Source: Cellulomonas carbonis
GTDB taxonomy: Bacteria > Actinomycetota > Actinomycetes > Actinomycetales > Cellulomonadaceae
NCBI RefSeq assembly: GCF_014636275.1
Contig: NZ_BMEB01000011.1
Coordinates: 1 to 35,983, forward strand
Length of the DNA: 35,983 bases
Direction: 5' to 3'
Shown: piece after piece, positions 7,021 through 15,527 of the stretch
Position numbering within the stretch: the stretch's first letter is position 1
Layout of the letters: every line of letters begins with the position of its first letter
Position numbers and translations under genes: made by a program
Notes under the pieces: generated by a model
Databases searched by the model: none
Seen by the model: only the letters and a program-made list of their open reading frames with translations
What the model was told of the DNA's origin: nothing

Positions 7021-8949
7021 CTACGCCGCGTGCCTCACGCGCAGCCACACGAAGCCGTGAGGCCGCAGCACGAGACCCGCGCGGAGGTCGACCGTGGCGC
7101 CGGTCAGCAGGTCCTCGGCCTCCGCCGGCATCCCGGAGAGCGTCAGCGGCTCGACGGCCTGTGGCTCGTCCGCGAAGCTCGCGAGGCACAGGACCGTCGT
7201 GGGCACGCCGTCGAGCTCACCGGGACGCTGGTAGCCGACGACGTGCCGGTTGTGCGCGTCGAACGGCACGAGCGTCCCGCCGGCCAGCTCGGGCGTCCGG
7301 CGCCGCACCTCGAGCAGGTGCCGCAGCCCGCGGAACACGCGTCCCGCGGCCGTGCTCGGGACGAGGCGGTTCGCGTAGGCCTGCGCCGGGTACCAGGGGC
7401 GGTTGACCCAGCGGCTGTCCTCCGCGAGACCGGGCTGGTCGCGGTACGAGTAGTCGTTGAGCTGACCGACCTCGTCACCGAGGTACAGCAGCGGGATGCC
7501 GCCGGTCGAGAGCACGATCGAGTGCGCGAGGAGGATCCGGTCGACGGCGCCCGGGTCGCGGGCCTCGAGCCCGGCCAGCGACGCCGTCGTGCCCGAGATC
7601 CGGCAGTCGCCCGTCCGCGGGTTGTCCTGGAACGGCACCCCCCGCGCGAACGAGCCCGGGAACCGGTCGACGTAGAACGCGTTGAGGAACCGGCGGTGCT
7701 GGAACCCGTCGATCCCCAGCTCGGCCGCGTCCTCGTCGGCGAACGTCCAGCCGATGTCGTCGTGGCTGCGCACGTAGTTCACCCACGCGGTGCCCGGGGG
7801 CAGCGCGTGCCGCCGCTCGAGCGCCTGCTGCAGGAGGTTCGCCTCGCGCGTCGCGAGCGAGCTCCAGATGAGTGCCATCTGCAGCGGGTTGTACGAGATC
7901 TGGCACTCGTCGGGCGAGATGTACTGGACGACCTCGTCAGGGTGGACGATCGCCTCGGACTTGAACAGCACGCCGGGAGCCGCGATGCGCAGCGCCGCGT
8001 TGAACGCCTGGATGAGCAGGTGCGCCTGCGGGAGCGACTCGCACGCCGTGCCCAGCTGCTTCCAGATGAACGCGACGGCGTCCATGCGGAGGACGTCGAC
8101 GCCCTTGTTGGCGAGGAAGAGCATCTCGCCCGCCATCGCGCGGAAGACGGCCGGGTTGGCGTAGTTGAGGTCCCACTGGAACGAGTGGAACGTCGCCCAG
8201 ATCCACCGGCCGGTGCGCGACCCGTCGGGGCTGTCGGGCATCGGCACGAAGCTGCCGGGGTGGTCGTCCGGGAAGATCTCGCGGACCGTGCGCTCGTAGG
8301 CGTCGGGCATCTCCCGGTCGGGGAAGACCCAGTAGTAGTCCTCGTACTCGCGCTCGCCCGCGAGCGCGCGGCGGGCCCACTCGTGCTCGTCGGACGTGTG
8401 GTTGAAGATGAAGTCGAGGACGAGCGAGATGCCGTTCTCGCGCAGCTCCGCGGCGAGCGCGGTGAGCTGCTCCATGGTCCCGAGGGCGGGGTTCACGCGG
8501 CGGTAGCTCGACACCGCGTAGCCGCCGTCGGAGTTCTCGGCGGGGGCCTCGAACAGCGGCATGAGGTGCAGGTACGTCAGCCCCAGCTCGCGGAGGTACG
8601 GGATGTGCCGCCGCAGGCCCTCCAGGTCGCCCGCGTACCGGTCGACGTAGCAGACGCCGCCGAGCATGCGGTGCGACGTGAACCAGGCCGGGTCCGCCTC
8701 GCGCGCAACGTCGACCGCGCGCAGGTCCGCGGGGCGCTCCTGGGCGCTGACGACGAGCTGGTGCGCGAGCGCCGCGAGCTCGGAGCGGGTGCGCTCGCCC
8801 TCGCCGTAGACCTCGAGGAACAGCCGCTCGAGGCGCGGCCACTCGCGCGCGACGCGCGCCTCGATCGCCGCCCAGTGCTCGGCGGACGTGCGCGGGTCGC
8901 GCGCGGCGGCGACCGCGGCCGTGACGGACGGGTGCAGGGGCTCGCTCAC
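7021..8949 (-). CDS. ams: Amylosucrase (GH13 subfamily 4)
   Basis: Transfers glucose from sucrose onto an alpha-1,4-glucan and releases fructose. The protein has 642 residues from GTG 8949, close to the 636 of Neisseria polysaccharea amylosucrase. The catalytic triad is visible: nucleophile Asp290 in LRMDAVAFIWKQ, acid/base Glu332 in FKSEAIVHPDEVV, and Asp397 in VRSHDDIGWTF. All three lie four residues after the Neisseria positions (286, 328, 393), as I recall them, and the surrounding text is close to that enzyme. The order is an N-terminal helical domain (1 to about 95), then the (beta/alpha)8 barrel with its B and B' insertions, then a C-terminal beta domain. No signal peptide is seen, so it should be cytoplasmic. 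A sucrose hydrolase is the main alternative. GTG 8955 is an alternative start. Direct repeats upstream may regulate it. Confidence 0.9.
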   Translation of the reverse strand: MSEPLHPSVTAAVAAARDPRTSAEHWAAIEARVAREWPRLERLFLEVYGEGERTRSELAALAHQLVVSAQERPADLRAVDVAREADPAWFTSHRMLGGVCYVDRYAGDLEGLRRHIPYLRELGLTYLHLMPLFEAPAENSDGGYAVSSYRRVNPALGTMEQLTALAAELRENGISLVLDFIFNHTSDEHEWARRALAGEREYEDYYWVFPDREMPDAYERTVREIFPDDHPGSFVPMPDSPDGSRTGRWIWATFHSFQWDLNYANPAVFRAMAGEMLFLANKGVDVLRMDAVAFIWKQLGTACESLPQAHLLIQAFNAALRIAAPGVLFKSEAIVHPDEVVQYISPDECQISYNPLQMALIWSSLATREANLLQQALERRHALPPGTAWVNYVRSHDDIGWTFADEDAAELGIDGFQHRRFLNAFYVDRFPGSFARGVPFQDNPRTGDCRISGTTASLAGLEARDPGAVDRILLAHSIVLSTGGIPLLYLGDEVGQLNDYSYRDQPGLAEDSRWVNRPWYPAQAYANRLVPSTAAGRVFRGLRHLLEVRRRTPELAGGTLVPFDAHNRHVVGYQRPGELDGVPTTVLCLASFADEPQAVEPLTLSGMPAEAEDLLTGATVDLRAGLVLRPHGFVWLRVRHAA

Positions 8950-9005
8950 GCGCACAGGGTAGGACCAGCCCGGCCCGCGCGGCCGGGACGTGTCAGCCGG
9001 TCGGC

Positions 9006-9043
9006 GCAGATCTCCCGCAGGGTGGTGCAGATCCCGCGCAGGG
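9006..9043. promoter_or_regulatory. Direct repeat with 21-base period upstream of amylosucrase
   Basis: gcagatctcccgcaggg (9006-9022) and gcagatcccgcgcaggg (9027-9043) differ at two of 17 positions and are spaced two helical turns apart. They lie 57-94 bases upstream of the amylosucrase start on the minus strand, where a transcription factor could bind two adjacent sites on one face of the DNA. Confidence 0.4.
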
Positions 9044-9051
9044 CCCCGTGC

Positions 9052-9089
9052 CCGTCTCGCCCGTCTCGCACGTCTCGCGCGTCTCGCGC
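9052..9089. repeat. Four tandem copies of a cgtctcgc unit
   Basis: Four copies of cgtctcgc separated by one or two bases run through 9052-9089, between the amylosucrase start and the end of the upstream diguanylate cyclase gene. No coding function is seen; it may be a slippage product. Confidence 0.5.
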
Positions 9090-9112
9090 CGCTGGGCACC
9101 CGCCTGCCCGCT

Positions 9113-10753
9113 TCACGCCGAGACGACGCAGTCGCGCCCGGCCTCCTTGGCCGCGTAGAGCGCCTGGTCGGCCGCCACGAGCAGCTCGGCCGCCGTGCCG
9201 CCGTGCTCGGGGTACGCCGCGACCCCGACCGACACCGTGATGCCGAGGTGCTCCGGGTGGTCGGTCGCCTGCCGGAGGGGCACGCGCAGCCCCGCCACGC
9301 CACACCGGACCTCCTCCGCGCGCTGGACCGCCTCGAGCAGGGCAGTGCCCGGGCAGACGACGACGAACTCCTCACCGCCGAACCGGATGACGCTGTCGAC
9401 CGCGCGCCCCGAGGCCACGAGGTGCGCCGCGAGCGCCTGCAGGACCCGGTCGCCGACGGCGTGCCCGTGCTCGTCGTTGACCCGCTTGAAGTGGTCGACG
9501 TCGACGACGAGGACCGCGAGGTGCCGACCGTCGCGGCGCGCGTCCGCGAGCGCGCCGTCGATCGCCGCGCCGAGCCGACGCCGGTTGTGCACGCCCGTCA
9601 GCGGGTCGCGGACGGAGTCCTCGGCGAGGCGCTCGCGGGCCGCCTCGGTCGACGACAGCTCGAGCAGCAGCGCGACGTTCTGCGCCTCGAGGCGACCGCG
9701 CTCGGCCTCGGCGTCGAGCCGCGCCCGCTCGGCGGCGTTGAGCCGGCCGACGAGGTCGTCGACGTCGTGCGCGACGAGGACCGCACCCGCCGCGTCGCCC
9801 AGGCGGTCCCGAAGGGTCGTCCGGTGGAGCAGCAGGTAGCGGTCCCGGACGGTGACGAGCCGACGGCTGTCGTCGTCCTCGAGAGCGGCGACCACCGGTG
9901 CGGGGAGCCGGTCGGCGGCGTGCTCGCCCACCACGGGGCGCGCGCCGTCGTGCGTGAGGGCCGCGGTCGCGGCGTTGGCGATGAGGACGCGCCCCGCGGG
10001 GTCGGTCACGAGGAACGCGGGTGGCAGAAGGTCGAGGGCGTCCGCGGGGCGTGGTGGGAGGACGGCGACGAGTCCGCTGCGGACGAGCGCGTCGGCGGCG
10101 AGGAGCGCGGCGACCGAGGCGCCCAGCGGCGCACCGTCGGTCCCGCCGAGCGCGTCGGGTTCGGCGACCGTGGCCGCGGCCGTCACGAAGGCGAGCGCGG
10201 CGCCGGCGAGGACGCTGCCCAGGGGCCTGCCGGGCCCGTGCCGACGGCGGACCGCGTAGCGCCGCGCCTGCGCCAGGGCGAACCACGCGGCCCCGAGCAC
10301 GACGGTCAGGCCGAGCCGGTCCCACGAGACGCCGTCCGTGACGGTGAGGGACGGGCCGGGCGCCGTCCGCAGGGCTCCGGACCACGCGTCCCCGCCGACG
10401 ACGGCGACCAGCGCTGCAGCACCGGACGCCGTGAGCCACAGCGCGCAGAAGCGCCCGCGGCGCACCGCCCAGGTGACGTCGCCCAGCGTCCGGCCGACCG
10501 GCCACAGCGCCACGGCGAGCCCCGTCATGGCGGCCGCGCGAGCCGGTCCGAGCCAGGCCGGCTCGGACGCGTCCAGCAGCACCGGGGCAGCCTGGAGAAG
10601 GTCCCACGCCGCGACCGAGCCGAGGAGCGTCGTCACCGGCGCCCGGCGGGGCGTCGGCGGGAGCCGCACGAGGACGACGACGAGCCCGGCCAGGCACACG
10701 GCGGCCGCGACCGCGGTCGCCACGGCGACGGGCACGACCGGCACGGCGGGCAC
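9113..10753 (-). CDS. Membrane-anchored PAS-GGDEF diguanylate cyclase
   Basis: Second cyclic di-GMP synthase of the window, 546 residues. The GTG at 10753 has TGGAGG five bases upstream. Residues 1 to about 210 contain several hydrophobic helices (VAVATAVAAAVCLAGLVVVL first), resembling the seven-helix sensor seen at the N-terminus of some sensor kinases. A PAS-like region follows (LPPAFLVTDPAGRVLIANAA), then a coiled-coil signalling helix (RARLDAEAERGRLEAQN), then GGDEF beginning at DPLTGVHNRRRL. The active site GGEEF is at residues 459-463 and the I-site RAVD at 450-453, five residues ahead, so it should be catalytically active and product-inhibited. It is upstream of the amylosucrase gene on the same strand but 163 bases away with repeats between, so co-transcription is uncertain. 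No phosphodiesterase domain is present. Confidence 0.85.
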   Translation of the reverse strand: MPAVPVVPVAVATAVAAAVCLAGLVVVLVRLPPTPRRAPVTTLLGSVAAWDLLQAAPVLLDASEPAWLGPARAAAMTGLAVALWPVGRTLGDVTWAVRRGRFCALWLTASGAAALVAVVGGDAWSGALRTAPGPSLTVTDGVSWDRLGLTVVLGAAWFALAQARRYAVRRRHGPGRPLGSVLAGAALAFVTAAATVAEPDALGGTDGAPLGASVAALLAADALVRSGLVAVLPPRPADALDLLPPAFLVTDPAGRVLIANAATAALTHDGARPVVGEHAADRLPAPVVAALEDDDSRRLVTVRDRYLLLHRTTLRDRLGDAAGAVLVAHDVDDLVGRLNAAERARLDAEAERGRLEAQNVALLLELSSTEAARERLAEDSVRDPLTGVHNRRRLGAAIDGALADARRDGRHLAVLVVDVDHFKRVNDEHGHAVGDRVLQALAAHLVASGRAVDSVIRFGGEEFVVVCPGTALLEAVQRAEEVRCGVAGLRVPLRQATDHPEHLGITVSVGVAAYPEHGGTAAELLVAADQALYAAKEAGRDCVVSA

Positions 10754-10877
10754 GGGGCCTCCACGGGAGTCGGTGTCTCATCCGAGGATCGGGCTCCGCG
10801 CGCGCCGATGAGAGGGGTGCGGGCGTCACGTCACCCGTGCGGCCCCGGGGTTTCACCCGGCACGCGCCGCACCCGCC

Positions 10878-12044
10878 TCAGCCGGTGCCGACGACCGCGC
10901 GCTGGATCGCGACGACCGCCGCGCCGCGCGCCCACTCGCCGAAGTCGCCCCCGCGCACCTCCAGCGGCAGGGCTGACGCCGCGGGGTCACGGTCGGCGCC
11001 GAGAGCCTCGTCGACCGCGGTCCGGGCCACGTCGACGAGCCCGACGCCCTCGCCACCGAGCACGACGGCCCGCGGCATCGTGAAGTTCGCCGCGAGCGCG
11101 ACCAGCCGGCCGAGCGCGCGGCCGGCACGGTCGACGACGCGCCGGGCGCCGGGCTCGCCGTCGGCCGCGAGGCGCAGCGCCTCGGCGTGGTCGACGCGGC
11201 GTCCGACGGCCGCCGACACCGCGTCCGCGACGGCGTCCGTGGTCAGCAGCGCGCTCGCGCAGCCGCGGTGACCGCTGCGGCAGACCGGTCCCGTGGGGTC
11301 GAGCGGGACGTGTCCCACGAGGCCCAGGCCCGAGTCCGCGCCGACGACCTGCTCGCCCCGCACGACCAGGCCGAAGCCGATCCCGGCCCCCACGGTGACG
11401 ACCGCGAACCGGTCGAGCCCCGTCCCGGCACCGAACCAGCTCTCGGCCTCGGTGAACGCGACGAGGTCGTTCTCGACGACGACCTCGACGCCCACGGCGC
11501 CACGCACGAGCTCCGCGAGCGGGACGTCCTGCCAGCCCAGGAAGGGGGCCGTCCGGACGGTCCGGTGGTCGGCCGTGTGCCCGCCGAGCGCGACGCCGAC
11601 CGCCGTGAGCGGGGCCGGCGCCGCCGCGGTGAGCGCCTCGACCACCTCGGCGAGGACGTCGACGACGCGCCCGGGCTCGTGCCCGGGCAGCGGACGCGAG
11701 ACGTCGGCGAGCACGTCGGCGCGCAGGTCCGTGAGCACACCGCGCGCCTCGTGCGCGGTGAGCGAGACGCCGACGACGTGGTGCGCACGGGCCACGACGT
11801 CGAGCGGGCGCTGCGGGCGCCCGGCACCGCCGCGCACCCCGTCGCGCAGCCCGCCACCCGGCTCGCGGCTCGCGCCGGCCTCGACGAGCAGGCCGGCGTC
11901 GAGGAGCGGCCGCGCGAGCCGCGACAGGCTGCCCTGCGACAGGTCGAGGCGCCGCGCGAGCTCGACGCGCGAGAGCGGGCCGTGCAGGAGCACCTCGAGC
12001 GCGACCGCCCGGGCCGAACCCGTCAGCGGGCGCCACGCCGTCAT
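10878..12044 (-). CDS. ROK-family transcriptional regulator, divergent from alpha-galactosidase
   Basis: Sugar-responsive DNA-binding protein of 388 residues. The N-terminus is a winged helix (LSRVELARRLDLSQGSLSRL), followed by a ROK sugar-kinase-like domain (AVGVALGGHTAD, VVVENDLVAFTEAESWFG, VTVGAGIGFGLVVRGE). The ATG at 12044 follows GAGGAGG at good spacing. In the ROK zinc site the usual CxCGxxGCxE reads CRSGHRGCAS: the middle Cys is Ser and the last Glu is Ser, so zinc binding may be altered. It is transcribed away from the alpha-galactosidase gene across a 126-base gap that holds the only AT-rich stretch nearby, so repression of that gene, relieved by galactoside or galactose, is the natural inference. 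Longer upstream extensions in this frame are antisense shadow. Confidence 0.85.
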   Translation of the reverse strand: MTAWRPLTGSARAVALEVLLHGPLSRVELARRLDLSQGSLSRLARPLLDAGLLVEAGASREPGGGLRDGVRGGAGRPQRPLDVVARAHHVVGVSLTAHEARGVLTDLRADVLADVSRPLPGHEPGRVVDVLAEVVEALTAAAPAPLTAVGVALGGHTADHRTVRTAPFLGWQDVPLAELVRGAVGVEVVVENDLVAFTEAESWFGAGTGLDRFAVVTVGAGIGFGLVVRGEQVVGADSGLGLVGHVPLDPTGPVCRSGHRGCASALLTTDAVADAVSAAVGRRVDHAEALRLAADGEPGARRVVDRAGRALGRLVALAANFTMPRAVVLGGEGVGLVDVARTAVDEALGADRDPAASALPLEVRGGDFGEWARGAAVVAIQRAVVGTG

Positions 12045-12113
12045 CGGTTCCTCCTCGTGCGTCGTGCCGCGCCGTGGACCGACGAGCGGCGGCACCTGAC
12101 CGCGTCCGGCGCC

Positions 12114-12150
12114 TTGACACCACATTACTTTCGCCACAGCATTTATCGAC
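12114..12150. promoter_or_regulatory. Divergent promoter/operator region between ROK regulator and alpha-galactosidase
   Basis: A consensus -35 hexamer TTGACA lies at 12114-12119, followed by an unusually AT-rich stretch (cattactttcgccacagca and tttatc) in otherwise very GC-rich DNA. The ATTACTTTCG element resembles half-sites reported for ROK regulators. A clean -10 at 17 bases is not visible, so the exact promoter is uncertain. Confidence 0.45.
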
Positions 12151-12170
12151 CCGCCACCCCGAGGAGCACC

Positions 12171-14390
12171 GTGCCGCCCAGCGTGCCGACCAGCGTGCCG
12201 ACCAGCGTGCCGACCAGCCAGGACCCGCCAGCGGCCGCCGAGCCGTCGTCCCCGCCGCCGCTCCACCTCCGGGCGGGCGGGACCTCGTTGGTCCTCGACA
12301 TCGCAGCGCCGTACCTGCCGCGCGTCCTGCACTGGGGCTCCGACCTGGGCGACCTCGACGACGCGGGGCTCGTCGCCCTGCGGCTCGCGTCCGAGCCCCA
12401 GGTCGTCTCGAGCCAGCTCGACGAGGCGGTCCCGGTCGCCGTCGTCCCCGAGCAGTGGGCCGGCTGGCTCGGCACCCCCGGCCTCTCGGGCCACCGGGAC
12501 GGGCGCGACTTCTCCCCCGCGCTCGCGGTCCGCGAGGTCCGCGTCGGGCCGGGCGAGCACCCCGTGGCGCACCGCGTGGTGGCCGAGGCCGCCGACGACG
12601 ACGCCGGCCTCGCACTCACGCTCGAGATCGAGCTCAACGCGAGCGGGCTCGTCCGCACGCGCGCGACCGTCACGAGCACGGCGCCCGGGACGTACACGCT
12701 CGACGGCCTCCTGACCGCGCTGCCCGTGCCCGCCCACGCGACCGAGCTCCTCGACTTCACGGGCCGCCACCTGCGCGAGCGCTCGCCGCAGCGGCACGAC
12801 TTCACGCTCGGCACCCACCTGCGCGACAGCCGCCGCGGCCGCACCGGCGCCGACGCGACGCTGCTCGTGGTCGCCGGGACGCCGGGCTTCTCCTTCCGCG
12901 CGGGCAGGGTCTGGGGCGTGCACGTCGCGTGGAGCGGCAACCACCGCACGTACGCGGAGCGCATCAACACCGGCGAGGCGCTCCTGGGCGGCGGTGAGCT
13001 GCTGCTGCCGGGCGAGGTCGCGCTCGGACCGGGCGACGCGTACACGAGCCCCTGGCTCTACGCGAGCCACGGCGTCGGCCTCGACGAGCTGTCGGCACGC
13101 TTCCACGACCACCTCCGGGCACGGCCGACGCACCCGCGCACGGCCCGGCCCGTGGTCCTCAACACGTGGGAGGCGGTGTACTTCGACCACCGGCTCGACG
13201 TGCTGACGGACCTCGCGGACGCCGCGGCCGAGGTGGGGGTCGAGCGCTTCGTGCTCGACGACGGCTGGTTCCGCGGGCGGCGCGACGACACCGCGGGGCT
13301 CGGCGACTGGTACGTCGACGAGGACGTGTGGCCCGACGGCCTCGGTCCGCTCGTCGACCACGTGCGGGGCCTCGGGATGCAGTTCGGGCTCTGGTTCGAA
13401 CCCGAGATGGTCAACCCCGACTCGGACCTCGCGCGCGCGCACCCCGACTGGGTGCTGTCCGTGGGCGGCCGCCTGCCGAGGGCCGCCCGCAGCCAGCAGG
13501 TGCTCGACCTCGGGAACCCCGACGCGTACGCGTACGTCCTCGAGCGGCTCGACGCGATCGTCGGCGAGTACGCGGTCGACTACGTCAAGTGGGACCACAA
13601 CCGCGACCTCGTCGAGCCGGGCAGCCCCGCGACGGGACGCGCGGGCGTCCACCGCCAGACGCTCGCGGTCTACCGGCTCATGGACGAGCTCCGGCGGCGC
13701 CACCCGGCGCTCGAGATCGAGTCGTGCTCGTCGGGCGGCGCGCGCGTCGACCTCGGCGTGCTCGAGCGGACCGACCGCGTGTGGGCGAGCGACTGCATCG
13801 ACGCCGTCGAGCGTCAGCAGATCGACCTGTGGACGGGTCTGCTCCTGCCCCCGGAGATGGTCGGCTCGCACATCGGCTCGCCCGTGTCGCACTCGACGGG
13901 CCGCCGGCTCACCCTGCCGTTCCGCGCCGCGACCGCGCTCTTCGGACACCTCGGCGTCGAGTGGGACCTCCGCACGGCGTCGGCCGAGGAGCGCGCCGAG
14001 CTCGCGGCGTGGATCCGCACCCACAAGGAGCACCGCGCCCTCCTGCACGGCGGCCGGGTGGTGCACGGCGACCACGCCGACCCCGCGCTGCTCGTCCGCG
14101 GCGTCGTCGCGCACGACGGGTCCGAGGCGCTGTTCTCGCTCGCGTCCGTCACGACGTCGGTGTGGTCGCCGCCGGGGCGCGTGCGCCTTCCGGGACTGGA
14201 CCCCGAGGCGACCTACCGGGTGACCCCGCTCGCGGGCGACGTCGTGCGGCACGGGCCGCACCAGCGCACCGCGCCGTGGTGGGAGGCGGGCGGCGTGACG
14301 CTGACGGGGCGCGTGCTGGCCGAGGTCGGCGTGCAGGCGCCTGCGCAGCACCCCGAGCGGGTCGCGCTCGTGCACCTGCGGTGCGTCTGA
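12171..14390 (+). CDS. Alpha-galactosidase, GH36
   Basis: Hydrolyses terminal alpha-galactose from melibiose, raffinose and related sugars. It has 739 residues from GTG 12171, which follows GAGGAG with four bases between, and this is a normal length for bacterial GH36. The order is an N-terminal beta-supersandwich (about 30-320), then the barrel (about 330-640) and a C-terminal beta domain. The nucleophile is Asp475 in YVKWDHNRD and the acid/base is Asp541 in WASDCIDAVER; the spacing of 66 residues fits the family. FVLDDGWF and GLWFEPEMVNPDSDL are family signatures. There is no signal peptide, so substrate must be imported, though no transporter lies in the window. The first 12 residues are a VPTS repeat. 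It is probably repressed by the divergent ROK regulator. Confidence 0.92.
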   Translation: MPPSVPTSVPTSVPTSQDPPAAAEPSSPPPLHLRAGGTSLVLDIAAPYLPRVLHWGSDLGDLDDAGLVALRLASEPQVVSSQLDEAVPVAVVPEQWAGWLGTPGLSGHRDGRDFSPALAVREVRVGPGEHPVAHRVVAEAADDDAGLALTLEIELNASGLVRTRATVTSTAPGTYTLDGLLTALPVPAHATELLDFTGRHLRERSPQRHDFTLGTHLRDSRRGRTGADATLLVVAGTPGFSFRAGRVWGVHVAWSGNHRTYAERINTGEALLGGGELLLPGEVALGPGDAYTSPWLYASHGVGLDELSARFHDHLRARPTHPRTARPVVLNTWEAVYFDHRLDVLTDLADAAAEVGVERFVLDDGWFRGRRDDTAGLGDWYVDEDVWPDGLGPLVDHVRGLGMQFGLWFEPEMVNPDSDLARAHPDWVLSVGGRLPRAARSQQVLDLGNPDAYAYVLERLDAIVGEYAVDYVKWDHNRDLVEPGSPATGRAGVHRQTLAVYRLMDELRRRHPALEIESCSSGGARVDLGVLERTDRVWASDCIDAVERQQIDLWTGLLLPPEMVGSHIGSPVSHSTGRRLTLPFRAATALFGHLGVEWDLRTASAEERAELAAWIRTHKEHRALLHGGRVVHGDHADPALLVRGVVAHDGSEALFSLASVTTSVWSPPGRVRLPGLDPEATYRVTPLAGDVVRHGPHQRTAPWWEAGGVTLTGRVLAEVGVQAPAQHPERVALVHLRCV
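12179..12214 (+). repeat. Three tandem 12-base repeats at the 5' end of the alpha-galactosidase gene
   Basis: cagcgtgccgac occurs three times head to tail (12179-12190, 12191-12202, 12203-12214) and encodes the repeated SVPT. It lies before the conserved domain, so copy number could change without harming the enzyme. Each copy contains GTG, giving several in-frame alternative starts. Confidence 0.8.
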
Positions 14391-14464
14391 GCGCGACGCG
14401 CGTCACCTGGGCGCCCGCGCGCCGCTGCCGACCACCCGAGCCGGGTCCCTGAGCCGGCCGGGAC

Positions 14465-14743
14465 TCAGCGACGACGCAGGCGCTCCATCTCGCGCTGCAC
14501 GCGGTCCTCGGACGGTCCGGGCGCGAGCACGTCCCACGCGTGGAACGCGAGCCCGATGCCCCAGCCGAGGATGGGGAAGACCGGCCAGAAGAACGGCGCG
14601 CCGGTCATCACCCAGATCACCACGAGCGCCCCGTTGACGAGCAGGTAGGCGACGGCGTGCGTGCCGAGGTCGCGTCGGTCGCGCAGGCGCTTCTCCGCGC
14701 GGGCGCGCAGCGCGGTGTCGTCGGGGTACGGCGAGGTGCTCAT
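14465..14743 (-). CDS. 2TM-domain small membrane protein
   Basis: A protein of 92 residues with two hydrophobic helices (about residues 30-48, THAVAYLLVNGALVVIWVM, and 51-72, FFWPVFPILGWGIGLAFHAW) between charged ends. This is the layout of the 2TM domain family (PF13239 type), often found as small proteins or attached to histidine kinases. ATG 14743 was chosen because it starts the family-like MSTSPYPDDTALRARAEKRL; an AGGGTGAG lies upstream. The frame is open further upstream to 14809. Function is unknown. It is 118 bases downstream of lutC on the same strand and convergent with the alpha-galactosidase gene. Confidence 0.75.
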   Translation of the reverse strand: MSTSPYPDDTALRARAEKRLRDRRDLGTHAVAYLLVNGALVVIWVMTGAPFFWPVFPILGWGIGLAFHAWDVLAPGPSEDRVQREMERLRRR

Positions 14744-14861
14744 CGGACTCACCCTGGGCTTCCTGACTGCGGGGAGGTGGCCGTCGGTCACGCAGGCTCC
14801 CTGTCCCACGCTGCTCCGCGGGCGCGGCCTCCGCGCGAGCCGAAGGTCCCGGGGGCGGTCC

Positions 14862-15527
14862 TCAGCCCGCCCCGACGACGACGACGCGCAGGTCCCGGGG
14901 ACCGTGCACGCCCTCGACGCGCACGAGCTCGATGTCGCTCGTCGCGCTCGGACCCGAGACCCACGTCAGCGGCCGCCCGGGGTGCTCGGCGAGCACCGCC
15001 ACCGCCTCGGGGACGCCCGCGACGACCTGGTCCGCGCGCACCACGCACACGTGCCGGTCGGGCAGCAGCGTGATGGCGCGGCGGCCCTGGTCCGGCCCGC
15101 CGTCCAGGACGATGGTGCCCGTCTCGGCGACCGCGACGCGGCACGCGGTGAGCACCGCCCCGGTCGAGTCGAGCTCGGCGTGCGAGAGCGGGGCGGCGTC
15201 GTCGTCGACGCGCACCTCGACGCCCACGTCGCCGGGGGCGGACGACCACTCCCCCGGCAGCCCGGTCGGCGTCACGACCGAGCCGGCACCCTCGAGCTGC
15301 GCGGCCACCGCGACCCGCACGTCGCCGGGCGCGCAGCGCACGACGGTCCCGCGGTAGTCCTCGAGGCGGTCGACGAGGAGGTCGAGCAGCCCGTCGACGT
15401 CGCCGGAGGGGCGTTCGCCCGCGCGGCGGTAGGCACGCGGCACCGTCGGCGCCGGCTCGGCGTCCGCGAGCGCCGCGCGGACCGCCCCGAGCACCGCGTC
15501 GCGTGCGGTCGTGCCGCGGGCGCTCAC
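14862..15527 (-). CDS. lutC: LutC-type lactate utilisation protein (LUD domain)
   Basis: Third subunit of the LutABC lactate oxidation system, 221 residues. The LUD domain is seen from about residue 95 onward (HAELDSTGAVLTACRVAVAETGTIV, DGGPDQGRRAITLLPDRHVC, WVSGPSATSDIELVRVEGVHGP); the last motif is typical of the LutC/YkgG family. The GTG start at 15527-15525 overlaps the lutB stop at 15526-15524 (GTGA), so translation is coupled. It has no iron-sulphur cysteines, as expected. Together with LutA and LutB it should oxidise L-lactate to pyruvate. Confidence 0.88.
   Translation of the reverse strand: MSARGTTARDAVLGAVRAALADAEPAPTVPRAYRRAGERPSGDVDGLLDLLVDRLEDYRGTVVRCAPGDVRVAVAAQLEGAGSVVTPTGLPGEWSSAPGDVGVEVRVDDDAAPLSHAELDSTGAVLTACRVAVAETGTIVLDGGPDQGRRAITLLPDRHVCVVRADQVVAGVPEAVAVLAEHPGRPLTWVSGPSATSDIELVRVEGVHGPRDLRVVVVGAG

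Noticed and set aside
6821..7189. N-terminal extension of the 90-residue protein to 213 residues
   Set aside because: The extension is Arg/Gly/Pro-rich, and the strong ribosome binding site sits at the internal ATG 6820.
10776..10813. Inverted tctcatc ... gatgaga between the second diguanylate cyclase and the ROK gene
   Set aside because: Arms of 7 bases with a 24-base loop are expected by chance; no riboswitch features are seen.
10878..14375. A 1165-codon open frame antisense to the alpha-galactosidase gene and continuous with the ROK gene
   Set aside because: Only 10878-12044 has family content and a ribosome binding site. The rest is Arg/Val/Glu-rich shadow created by the high GC content.
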